Source of the DNA: Vibrio sp. S17_S38
GTDB lineage: Bacteria > Pseudomonadota > Gammaproteobacteria > Enterobacterales > Vibrionaceae
Reading direction: 5' to 3'
Length of the DNA: 64,000 nucleotides
NCBI RefSeq assembly: GCF_014694375.1
Contig: NZ_JAAUWW010000017.1
Span: 1-64,000, forward strand
A program made the translations under genes and the position numbers. Shown piece by piece: positions 1-6,570 of the stretch. The notes beneath the pieces were generated by a model. That model did no database searches. It saw only the letters and a list, made by a program, of their open reading frames with translations, and was not told the origin of the DNA. Every line of letters begins with the position of its first letter. Within the stretch, counting starts at the first letter, position 1.

Positions 1-5
1 CGGCC

Positions 6-160
6 ATTTTAACGATTTGATTGAGAGTGTCAAACACTTTCTACAATCTTTTTTCGTTACCCTTTTTGAGAAGGTTGTGACCTCTGACTCGTTGCGGCCG
101 TTAGGCTGTGTGCTCCGTGTCAGTGAGGTCGCATTATAGAGATCAAGTTCACATTGGCAA
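6..160 (-). promoter_or_regulatory. Tandem rRNA operon promoters P1 and P2, firing leftward
   Basis: Read on the minus strand, P1 has -35 TTGCCA (155-160) and -10 TATAAT (133-138). P2 has -35 TTGACA (28-33) and -10 TAAAAT (6-11). Both have a 16-bp spacer and a GC-rich stretch right after the -10, as is usual for stringently controlled stable-RNA promoters. They are about 127 bp apart, like rrn P1/P2 pairs of gammaproteobacteria, and P1 is preceded by an A/T-rich stretch that could be an UP element. The 16S gene would lie left of position 1 and is not in the window. The promoter geometry is seen directly; assignment to an rrn operon is inference. Confidence 0.82.
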
Positions 161-306
161 GTACTTTTTCATAAAAAACTTAAAAACAAGTGTTAGGTGG
201 CTAATTTGCATCCAAAGCTTCATTTATACCTATTTACACTCAACTTCCTCACAACTTATCCACAATAAAATTCAAAATAGATTAATTTCTCTCTATAAAA
301 ATAACT
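161..306. other. A/T-rich upstream region of the rRNA promoter, with one DnaA-box-like 9-mer
   Basis: There is no convincing gene between rrn P1 and the end of the deaminase gene. The stretch is strongly A/T-rich, compatible with UP-element and Fis-binding DNA. It holds one perfect DnaA-box 9-mer, TTATCCACA, at 256-264. A given 9-mer is expected by chance about once in every two windows this size when both strands are counted, so the box alone is weak evidence. Confidence 0.4.
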
Positions 307-1680
307 TTAAGCATTAGGGATTCGTTTCTTTAAGCTCTCAATTGCTCGATATACATTCTCTATTAGTGATTCTTCTTTGATTTTACTTATTCCGTCTTTT
401 ATAACTCGATGGCCATTAACCCAAACATGCTTAATGCTCACCGGCTCTCCGCACATAACCGGTGACATTAGCGTAGAGTGACTCCCAGAAAATCTAGCGG
501 TATTCAAGTCATAACAAACTAAATCGGCCGCATACCCAACTTCAATTTTACCAACCAGGTCCAACCCGAGGAGTTTCGCGCCATCTTCGCTTCCCCATTT
601 AAGTATCATTTCCAATTTGGTCGCATCAGCACCGTGCTGGCTACGATGCAGCAACCAAGTAAGATTTAATTCTTGTATCATAGAACCTGATTCGGATGAT
701 GCTGAGCCATCGACGCCAATACTTATCGGCATTCCTGCTTTATACATATCAATAACCGGTGCGATACCACTCCCCAACCGGCAATTTGATGTTGGACAAT
801 GCGCTATACCTGTTTTGGTACTGGCTAATTTTTTAATATCTTGTTGGTTTGCTTTAACAAGATGAGCAAACCACACGTCATCACCAAGCCAATGACAACT
901 TTCTGCATACTCAACTGCGCTCATTGTATATTTCTGCTGTGCCTGTTGTTCATCAAATGAAACCTCTAATAAATGAGAGTGCATTTTTAATTGATGACTA
1001 CGCGCATACTCAGCTAAAAGCTTAAGATCATTTTTAGTAGAGGAATGAATTAGTGATGTAGGTGCCACTACCAATTTTTGCATCGCGTTCCCCCCCGGTT
1101 GATGATACAGAGTCAAGGAGTTATCTAAACGATTAAAGGTTTGCTCTAATGTTTCCGTTTTTATTCCACTATTAAGCAAGCCTTTATGTGTCCCTTGAAC
1201 GGTCGCCCCTCCTCGACACAATATCAACCGAATCCCCATATCTTTTGCCGCTTGCCAAACTGCTGCTTCTAATTCAGGTGACGTATTTGAATGATAAAGG
1301 TAATGGTGATCAGCGCATGTCGTGCAACCTGAACGTAATAATTCATAAAAGCCAAGACAAGCAGAGTGATACATGATTTCAGGAGTAATGTACGGCCAAA
1401 ATCGATAAGGAACACTCGCAAGCCAATCTCCAAGTGATTGATTTAAACCTTCAGGGATACCTTTCAAGATAGATTGAGCGATATGATGGTGTGTATTCAC
1501 CAGCCCCGGATAGATCACACAACCGGAAACATCAATCACCTCTTCAGATTCAGCAAGTAAGCCATAACCAATTTCTGTAATGATCCCGGCACTCACACGT
1601 ATATCTTGTGGCGTAGCAGTTGAATCAACTTCCACACTTGATTGAAATATTGCCGCTGCATTTTTAATTAAATAATTCAT
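307..1680 (-). CDS. 8-oxoguanine deaminase-like amidohydrolase
   Basis: A 457-residue member of the metal-dependent amidohydrolase superfamily (TrzN/AtzA/8-oxoguanine deaminase branch). It should hydrolyse the exocyclic amino group of a purine; 8-oxoguanine to uric acid is the best guess. Metal ligands are visible: the HxH pair H64/H66 in NTHHH, H234/H236 with E239 in MHSHLLE, H273, and D324 in GVDGSAS. The segment from VIYPG through ADHHYLYH and LCRGGAT closely resembles the Pseudomonas 8-oxoguanine deaminase as I remember it. The start has a good AAGGAG Shine-Dalgarno. The gene is divergent from an NMT1-type ABC transporter and shares with it a sigma-54 promoter design and a riboswitch family. 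Guanine, hydroxyatrazine or another azine as substrate cannot be excluded from sequence alone. Confidence 0.82.
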   Translation of the reverse strand: MNYLIKNAAAIFQSSVEVDSTATPQDIRVSAGIITEIGYGLLAESEEVIDVSGCVIYPGLVNTHHHIAQSILKGIPEGLNQSLGDWLASVPYRFWPYITPEIMYHSACLGFYELLRSGCTTCADHHYLYHSNTSPELEAAVWQAAKDMGIRLILCRGGATVQGTHKGLLNSGIKTETLEQTFNRLDNSLTLYHQPGGNAMQKLVVAPTSLIHSSTKNDLKLLAEYARSHQLKMHSHLLEVSFDEQQAQQKYTMSAVEYAESCHWLGDDVWFAHLVKANQQDIKKLASTKTGIAHCPTSNCRLGSGIAPVIDMYKAGMPISIGVDGSASSESGSMIQELNLTWLLHRSQHGADATKLEMILKWGSEDGAKLLGLDLVGKIEVGYAADLVCYDLNTARFSGSHSTLMSPVMCGEPVSIKHVWVNGHRVIKDGISKIKEESLIENVYRAIESLKKRIPNA

Positions 1681-1709
1681 TTCTACTCCTTATCGATGCA
1701 ATGCATCAC

Positions 1710-1730
1710 AACCGTTTACACCAAACGGTT
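1710..1730 (-). promoter_or_regulatory. Perfect 8-bp hairpin in the deaminase leader
   Basis: AACCGTTT at 1710-1717 pairs with AAACGGTT at 1723-1730 across a 5-nt loop. It lies between the riboswitch aptamer and the start codon. No T run follows on the minus strand, so it is not an intrinsic terminator. It may help bring the aptamer's 3' strand next to the ribosome binding site. Confidence 0.5.
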
Positions 1731-1734
1731 TCCT

Positions 1735-1779
1735 GATAATGAGCAATGTTCTGGGATCTCCCTCACCGCTTCTACTCAC
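1735..1779 (-). ncRNA. NMT1-motif (xanthine/uric acid) riboswitch, copy upstream of the deaminase
   Basis: On the minus strand the 5' strand GAGTAGAAGCGGT (1777-1765) and the 3' strand ACATTGCTC enclose a small GGG-AGAT-CCC hairpin. Stem P1 is GTGAG with CTCAT. The same two strands recur at 2081 and 5381, each time upstream of a purine-related gene. Motif, gene association and size fit the NMT1 motif reported as a xanthine/uric-acid riboswitch. The 3' P1 strand with its flank (1735-1743) also pairs with the Shine-Dalgarno segment (1686-1694): 8 pairs with one mismatch. This suggests ligand binding frees the ribosome binding site. Confidence 0.8.
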
Positions 1780-1792
1780 CTTTTAACCATCA

Positions 1793-1809
1793 AGCAAATT
1801 ACGCGCCAA
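1793..1809 (-). promoter_or_regulatory. Sigma-54 promoter for the deaminase gene
   Basis: Read on the minus strand the element is TTGGCGCGTAATTTGCT. It has the invariant GG (1807-1806) and GC (1795-1794) exactly 10 nt apart, and differs from the core consensus TGGCAC-N5-TTGC at a single position. The predicted start point (about 1782) lies just before the riboswitch, so the aptamer would open the transcript. Confidence 0.7.
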
Positions 1810-1870
1810 CACTAATTCCGTGCAATATTTCGCTTTCTAAGACCAATAAACGGCATTACCCCTTCATGGC

Positions 1871-1909
1871 GCACCATAAAAAGACACCACATAAAACCAC
1901 GCACCATAA
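1871..1909. promoter_or_regulatory. Candidate enhancer sites for a sigma-54 activator (NtrC-like half-sites)
   Basis: The 9-mer GCACCATAA occurs at 1871-1879 and again at 1901-1909, exactly 30 bp apart, between two divergent sigma-54 promoters. Each begins like the left half of an NtrC box (TGCACCA...TGGTGCA), and the second has a partial right half ending in TGC. They sit about 65-115 bp from the leftward promoter and 125-165 bp from the rightward one, a normal enhancer distance. Identity of the activator is inference. Confidence 0.4.
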
Positions 1910-2035
1910 CAATGCAACCTTACATGAATACAAAGAATACCGAGCTCAGGCCTAAACAATATTTATCAGACTTCCACCTATGTTAAGTAGATGTAAATTC
2001 TAATTAATTTAACTTTTTCACTTCAATGAAAAAAT

Positions 2036-2052
2036 TTGGCACACCCTTTGCG
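2036..2052 (+). promoter_or_regulatory. Sigma-54 promoter for the ABC transporter operon
   Basis: TTGGCACACCCTTTGCG matches TGGCAC-N5-TTGC without a mismatch. GG is at 2038-2039 and GC at 2050-2051, with 10 nt between. The expected start point, about 2063, puts the riboswitch (2081-2125) in the 5' leader. Sigma-54 use implies an ATP-dependent activator and fits nitrogen-source control of purine uptake. Confidence 0.75.
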
Positions 2053-2080
2053 TAGTATCTTACGAGTAAAAATCTCATAC

Positions 2081-2125
2081 ATGAGTAGAAGCGGTTAGAT
2101 GTCAAAGCATCGGGACATTGCTCAT
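2081..2125 (+). ncRNA. NMT1-motif (xanthine/uric acid) riboswitch, copy upstream of the ABC operon
   Basis: P1 is ATGAG (2081-2085) with CTCAT (2121-2125). The conserved 5' strand TAGAAGCGGT follows, then a short GATG/CATC hairpin (2098-2101, 2108-2111), then the conserved ACATTGCTC. It shares both strands with the copies at 1735 and 5381. The 3' P1 strand can alternatively pair with the gene's ribosome binding site at 2151-2158 (seven pairs, one of them a G-U wobble, and one bulge), giving a plausible ON switch. Ligand identity comes from the known class, not from this sequence. Confidence 0.8.
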
Positions 2126-2162
2126 CGATTGAATTTGAAGTGATTAAGTAATGGAGTACTAA

Positions 2163-3167
2163 ATGAAACTTTCAATGAAACAATGGATGAAGCTAGCAAT
2201 AACTGGTGCGCTATTCACCACTAGCACTCATAGTTTTGCCGCAGATAAAGTAACCTTTCAGCTCGACTGGTTACCTGGTGGTGATAAAGCCCCTATCTAT
2301 GTTGGTATACAACAAGGCTATTTTAAAGATGCCGATATCGATGTCACTATAAGTTCTGGCCGTGGTTCAAATGATGCTCTAACCAAAATAGCGACGGGTA
2401 ATGCGTATATTGGTGCGGCAGATATCGTGGCGTTACTCGCAGCAAAAGCCAATAGCGATGTTCCTATTAAAGCGGTCTATTCTGTTTTTAGCAAAGCGCC
2501 GTATGCCTTTTATGTACAAGAAGGCTCCGGCATTAATAGTGTGAAAGATATAACAGGAAAAACAGTCGTCACCTCCCCATTTACTTCCGAAAACATTTTC
2601 CTACCACTTCTGTTTAAGAAAAATAGCGTAGAAGAAAAAAGTGTCAAAGTATTAAAAGCCGATCCAGGCGCGTTAAATCCGATGCTAATTACAGGTAAAG
2701 CGGATGTCATGATCAGCTGGGTGACCGATCAAGCAGATAATGAAAGCCAAGCTGAATCGGTAGGTAAAAAATTGAAAGTCTTACCTTGGTATGATGCTGG
2801 GCTAGAGTTCTATTCTTCTTCTTTAGTAGCTAGTGACAAGTTTCTTGAGAATCGTCCAGATGTAGCAAAACGATTTGTTGCAGCTTATGCCAAATCAATT
2901 ACTTACACATGGCAGCATCCAAAACAAAGTGCACAAGACATTCACAAAATGGTACCAGAAGTTGAAGTCAAAGATGCTGAAAACACAATAGAGGCGATTA
3001 AAGGATTGGTGTACAACGAAGTCAGCGACAAAAATGGCATCGGTACCTTTGAAGCGGCACGTTTAAAAACGACTTGGGTAGCGACGGCAGAAGCATTAAA
3101 AATTGACCCTAACAGCTTTGATCCTGAATCCGCCGTTAGCCATGACTTTATGCCAGGAGATAAATAA
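2163..3167 (+). CDS. NMT1/THI5-like ABC transporter substrate-binding protein (purine uptake predicted)
   Basis: A 334-residue periplasmic binding protein of the NMT1/SsuA-like superfamily. The first 27 residues form a Sec signal peptide (charged start, hydrophobic core, cleavage near SFA-AD). The mature part opens with VTFQLDWLPGG, continues with the YVGIQQGYF segment typical of the family, and has GRGSNDAL and the GNAYIGAADI stretch further on. Homologues bind thiamine precursors, sulfonates or nitriles. Here the neighbouring deaminases and the xanthine/uric-acid-type riboswitch point to a purine, perhaps xanthine, urate or 8-oxoguanine. First gene of the operon 2163-5338; the ATPase gene overlaps its stop by one base (TAATG). 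Ribosome binding site GGAG six bases before the start. Confidence 0.85.
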   Translation: MKLSMKQWMKLAITGALFTTSTHSFAADKVTFQLDWLPGGDKAPIYVGIQQGYFKDADIDVTISSGRGSNDALTKIATGNAYIGAADIVALLAAKANSDVPIKAVYSVFSKAPYAFYVQEGSGINSVKDITGKTVVTSPFTSENIFLPLLFKKNSVEEKSVKVLKADPGALNPMLITGKADVMISWVTDQADNESQAESVGKKLKVLPWYDAGLEFYSSSLVASDKFLENRPDVAKRFVAAYAKSITYTWQHPKQSAQDIHKMVPEVEVKDAENTIEAIKGLVYNEVSDKNGIGTFEAARLKTTWVATAEALKIDPNSFDPESAVSHDFMPGDK

Positions 3168-4027
3168 TGCAGCCATTCGTTTCCTTTAAAAAAGTAGGCC
3201 ACACTTATATAACCGACAAATCCTCCGTTAAGGTATTAGATAATGTTAGCTTTGATATAGATAAGCATGAATTTGTCTCAATTGTCGGCCCTTCAGGTTG
3301 TGGTAAATCAACATTGTTACGCCTGTTATCTGGTTTATTAAATTCCACCGAGGGTCAAGTAGAGATCTTTGGCCGCAAAGTACAAGAACCAAGAGAAGAC
3401 ATTGGGATCGTATTTCAAAAGCCCACATTATTGCCATGGAAAAATGTATTAGATAACGTTTTATTCCCGCTTAAACACAAATTTGGTCATATATCTGACA
3501 AGGAAAAAGGATTTGCCCAATCATTAATAGCCAAAGTTGGTCTATCTTATTTTGAACAAAGTCTTCCGGATGAATTATCAGGTGGAATGCAACAACGAGT
3601 TGGAATTGCCCGAGCGTTATTACTCGACCCAGATATTTTGATCATGGACGAACCATTTTCAGCACTCGATGCATTAACTCGTGAAGAAATGGGATTTGAG
3701 TTATTACGTTTATGGAACGATAGACCTAAAACCGTCCTCTTTATTACCCATTCCATTTCTGAAGCCGTCTTGTTGTCAGACAAAGTGCTCGTGATGGGTC
3801 CAAGACCAAGTACGGTTGTAGAAGAAATTAATATCGAATTACCACGACCTCGTACACTCGAAACCATTAAACATCCATTATTTGGTTTATATACGGGAAA
3901 AATTCGTGAGCACTTTTACAGCAAAGTTGATTCAACAGAAAATAAATCATCAAGTTCTAGCCCCGAAGACAAGGGTGACATTAGTACTAACAAATCGAAT
4001 ATCTCGCAGATCAGAACTGTTGCCTAG
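3167..4027 (+). CDS. ABC transporter ATP-binding protein (SsuB/TauB-like) with Ser-rich tail
   Basis: A 286-residue cytoplasmic ATPase that powers the importer. Walker A GPSGCGKST is at residues 41-49, the Q-loop glutamine at 84 (VFQKP), signature LSGGMQQR at 137-144, Walker B ILIMDE at 157-162, and the switch histidine in FITHSI. All catalytic motifs are intact. It is translationally coupled to the binding protein gene by a one-base overlap. After about residue 250 there is a hydrophilic, Ser/Thr/Asn-rich tail (ENKSSSSSPEDKG and on) that the core family does not need; its role is unknown. A gap of 34 bases precedes the permease gene. Confidence 0.88.
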   Translation: MQPFVSFKKVGHTYITDKSSVKVLDNVSFDIDKHEFVSIVGPSGCGKSTLLRLLSGLLNSTEGQVEIFGRKVQEPREDIGIVFQKPTLLPWKNVLDNVLFPLKHKFGHISDKEKGFAQSLIAKVGLSYFEQSLPDELSGGMQQRVGIARALLLDPDILIMDEPFSALDALTREEMGFELLRLWNDRPKTVLFITHSISEAVLLSDKVLVMGPRPSTVVEEINIELPRPRTLETIKHPLFGLYTGKIREHFYSKVDSTENKSSSSSPEDKGDISTNKSNISQIRTVA

Positions 4028-4061
4028 CTTAACTTTGTCAGATTAAGGATAAGGAAGTCCT

Positions 4062-4838
4062 ATGAAAACCATGAAATCTTTTTTAAAAAGCAGCTTACCT
4101 ATATTAACTATGCTGGCAATATTACCAATTTGGGAAATAGCTTGCCGTGTGTTTGCTATCCCATCATTTATTTTGCCATCTCCTTCGGCTATTTCGACTG
4201 CCTTTATGCATGTTTCGGCTGAGCGTTGGCTTGATAATTTATGGGCAACCTTACGTGTCGCATTATTTGGATTTGCCATTTCTTTAACGATCAGTATCCC
4301 ACTAGCAATTATCATGGTGAGTTCTAAGTTTATGACCAAAGCTATTTTCCCTTTGCTGGTCATTATCCAATCAACACCCGTGGTTGCCATTGCACCATTA
4401 TTAATTGTTATTTTGGGAACAGGAGATGCCCCAAGATTAGCGATTACTTGTTTGATCACCTTTTTCCCACTGGTGGTTTCTGCCACTACAGGAATGCTAA
4501 CAACACCGCCTGAATTAATTGAACTATCAAAATCACTCAACGTATCCACTAGTCGAACCATTTGGCAAATTCGCCTACCGTATGCTATTCCACATATTTT
4601 CAGTGGTATTAAAGTGGCGATTACGTTATCGGTGATTGGGGCAGTGATTTCTGAATTTGTGGCGGCAGAAAAAGGTTTAGGTTATTTCGTTCAGTTTTCA
4701 ACATCTTATTTTAAGATCCCACAAGCTTTTGCAGCTCTAGTTTTTTTATCCGCCGTTAGCATGTTGTTATTTAAGTCGGTTCAATGGATTCAAAAAGGCT
4801 TTTTTTCTTGGAGCCTGCCAAAAGACGAAGGATATTAA
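4062..4838 (+). CDS. ABC transporter permease (SsuC/ThiX-like)
   Basis: A 258-residue inner-membrane permease of the binding-protein-dependent family, with about six hydrophobic segments starting at residues 9-30. The EAA-like coupling loop that docks on the ATPase is visible as ELIELSKSLNVSTSRTIWQI followed by RLPYAIPHI, around residues 145-175. It should form a homodimeric channel with the preceding ATPase and binding protein. The start is supported by AAGGA upstream. The stop is two bases before the ATG of the deaminase gene, so all four are probably one transcript. An in-frame upstream extension of that deaminase would overlap this gene and is not needed. Confidence 0.87.
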   Translation: MKTMKSFLKSSLPILTMLAILPIWEIACRVFAIPSFILPSPSAISTAFMHVSAERWLDNLWATLRVALFGFAISLTISIPLAIIMVSSKFMTKAIFPLLVIIQSTPVVAIAPLLIVILGTGDAPRLAITCLITFFPLVVSATTGMLTTPPELIELSKSLNVSTSRTIWQIRLPYAIPHIFSGIKVAITLSVIGAVISEFVAAEKGLGYFVQFSTSYFKIPQAFAALVFLSAVSMLLFKSVQWIQKGFFSWSLPKDEGY

Positions 4839-4840
4839 TC

Positions 4841-5338
4841 ATGAAAGATAACCTTATTAGTCAAGGATCAGATAAGCATTTTACTGAGTTACGTTACAGC
4901 TTTAAAATTGCAGAACATGCCAAGCTTCAAGGTATTCATCCATTTTCAGCTGTGCTTGTTAGCCCAGAAGGTGAAATCATAATGGAAGAAATTAACGGTT
5001 ACTTACCTGATTTTGATATGACTGGTCATGCAGAGCGCTTGATCATGACCCGAGCCAGTAAAGCCTACCGCCCTAACTACTTAAACCAATGCACACTTTA
5101 TGTCTCTGCAGAGCCTTGTGCAATGTGCTCAGGGGCAATTTACTGGGCAGGAGTGGGTACGGTAGTTTATGGACTCAGCGAGGCCAAGTTAAAAAAATTA
5201 ACGGGTAATCATCCCGAAAATCCAACGCTCAATTTACCTTGCCGTAGCGTATTTCAAGCAGGGCAAAGAGAAACGATAGTCATTGGCCCTTTGCTTGAAG
5301 AAGAAGCTCAAGCAATTCACGAAGGTGTATGGCAATAA
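4841..5338 (+). CDS. CMP/dCMP-type zinc deaminase, guanine deaminase-like
   Basis: A 165-residue protein of the cytidine deaminase-like fold. The zinc site is complete: H63-A-E65 (E65 the proton shuttle) and C93/C96 in EPCAMC, followed by SGAIYWAGV. Length and motifs resemble bacterial guanine deaminases and tRNA adenosine deaminases of this fold. The operon context favours a free base such as guanine, giving xanthine, which is also the presumed riboswitch ligand. I chose the ATG at 4841, with GAAGGA upstream and two bases after the permease stop; a longer frame from 4784 would run through the permease gene. Cytosine or another nucleobase as substrate is possible. Confidence 0.8.
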   Translation: MKDNLISQGSDKHFTELRYSFKIAEHAKLQGIHPFSAVLVSPEGEIIMEEINGYLPDFDMTGHAERLIMTRASKAYRPNYLNQCTLYVSAEPCAMCSGAIYWAGVGTVVYGLSEAKLKKLTGNHPENPTLNLPCRSVFQAGQRETIVIGPLLEEEAQAIHEGVWQ

Positions 5339-5380
5339 GCAATTGGACTAAAGATATCCCTATAAACAAGACATATTTTA

Positions 5381-5438
5381 GGAGTAGAAGCGGTCTGTAT
5401 TAATTGGGTCATATCCCATTAATGCTGGGCATTGCTCC
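5381..5438 (+). ncRNA. NMT1-motif (xanthine/uric acid) riboswitch, copy upstream of the oxygenase
   Basis: P1 is GGAG (5381-5384) with CTCC (5435-5438). The 5' conserved strand TAGAAGCGGT is followed by an enlarged hairpin (ATTAAT and GGG arms) and the 3' strand GCATTGCTC. CTCCAAT at 5435-5441 is the exact complement of ATTGGAG at 5477-5483, which contains the ribosome binding site of the oxygenase gene. The 3' strand of P1 can thus either close the aptamer or mask that site. No sigma-54 element was found just upstream, so this copy probably acts inside the transporter transcript or behind its own sigma-70 promoter. Confidence 0.8.
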
Positions 5439-5491
5439 AATAACAAAACCTACGTTGATGACAGCAAGGTTTAACCATTGGAGAAACACAA

Positions 5492-6481
5492 ATGACAAAT
5501 ACAGCTTATCAATTAGATGAATTAAAGTTTGAATCTACTCTTGGAGAGCGAGGAATTGAATCCGACTCGACCACCATTCCAATTATTGATTTTACTGATT
5601 TTGAACAACGCAGAGATGAAATCACCGAAGCACTGTGGCAAGCCGCAACGCAAGTGGGTTTCTTTCAAATTAAAAATCATTCGATCAGCTTACAACGAAT
5701 TCAGCAAGCATTTGGGTTAAGTGAAAAGTTTTTTGCTTTGCCTGCATCGCAAAAAAGTGTATTGCCTTTAAAACAAGGTTTAAACGCAGGTTGGGAATTT
5801 AAAGCGCAAGTTCGCCCATCAACAGGAACCGCTGATCAAAAAGAATCTTATCAAGTTACCTTGCCGCACATGCAAGATTTATGGCCAAGCGAGAAGCAAG
5901 TTCCCCAGTTTAAGACTCATATATTGGAATTTGAGCATGAAGCCTGGAAATTAGGGATGGATATCCTGTCTTGCTTTGCTGATAAACTCGGCTTTGATCA
6001 CGATTTTTTTGCTAAAGTACATCAACGCCAATCCGCGCACTACCAAAGCACTCTGCGTATGTTGCATTACTTACCAATGGATATCGTTCCGCAAGATCAG
6101 AATCATTGGCGGGCAGGTGCCCATACTGATTTTGATTGTTTAACAATGGTTTTTCAGCAACAAGGGCAAGGTGGTTTGCAAGTTGCGGCAGGCAAAGATT
6201 CTCAGCAACAACAAACTTGGAGTAATGTGATCCCACAAACGGAAATCATCACTTGCAACATTGGTGATATGCTAATGCGCTGGAGCGATGATCAGCTAAA
6301 ATCAACACTACACCGAGTTCGTATGCCATATTCACATGAACCACAAGGTTCTCGTTATAGCATGGCTTTTTTCTGTCAAGCTAATAAAGATGTGATAATC
6401 CAAGGAGCACAGAAAAAATATCCACCGATCACCGCCGCGGATTACTTAAAAATGCGTATCAATGCTAACTTCGCTAAATAA
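5492..6481 (+). CDS. Isopenicillin-N-synthase-like Fe(II)/2-oxoglutarate oxygenase, purine-linked
   Basis: A 329-residue non-haem iron oxygenase. An N-terminal DIOX_N-like half (from IPIIDFTDF near residue 29) precedes the catalytic half with the iron triad H211, D213 (AHTDFDCLT) and H274 (STLHRV), and the 2-oxoglutarate-binding arginine R288 in SRYS. The family covers plant hormone and antibiotic oxygenases. Its position behind a purine-type riboswitch, next to purine deaminases and a transporter, suggests it hydroxylates a purine or a breakdown product, but the substrate is not known to me. It starts with a GGAG site that the riboswitch can mask, and ends before a strong bidirectional terminator at 6511. 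Confidence 0.8.
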   Translation: MTNTAYQLDELKFESTLGERGIESDSTTIPIIDFTDFEQRRDEITEALWQAATQVGFFQIKNHSISLQRIQQAFGLSEKFFALPASQKSVLPLKQGLNAGWEFKAQVRPSTGTADQKESYQVTLPHMQDLWPSEKQVPQFKTHILEFEHEAWKLGMDILSCFADKLGFDHDFFAKVHQRQSAHYQSTLRMLHYLPMDIVPQDQNHWRAGAHTDFDCLTMVFQQQGQGGLQVAAGKDSQQQQTWSNVIPQTEIITCNIGDMLMRWSDDQLKSTLHRVRMPYSHEPQGSRYSMAFFCQANKDVIIQGAQKKYPPITAADYLKMRINANFAK

Positions 6482-6510
6482 CGCTCATGCAATTACATAA
6501 TGAATAAAAA

Positions 6511-6545
6511 AAAGAGCCTCCATTGATTGGGAGGCTCTTTGTTTT
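6511..6545. terminator. Bidirectional intrinsic terminator
   Basis: AAAGAGCCTCC and GGAGGCTCTTT form an 11-bp stem around a short loop, with T-rich tails on both strands. It separates the convergent oxygenase gene and clpB. Confidence 0.9.
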
Positions 6546-6570
6546 TGATTAAAACCTGATGAGTGAAACC

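Noticed and set aside
1746-1955. Open frame of 69 codons on the plus strand
   Set aside because: It runs over the minus-strand riboswitch, both enhancer-like repeats and a sigma-54 promoter, has no ribosome binding site and no recognisable protein pattern.
2163-4838. Thiamine-precursor (ThiXYZ) or sulfonate transporter
   Set aside because: The protein families allow it, but no TPP riboswitch or thiamine/sulfonate gene is near; the purine-type riboswitch and deaminases argue for a purine.
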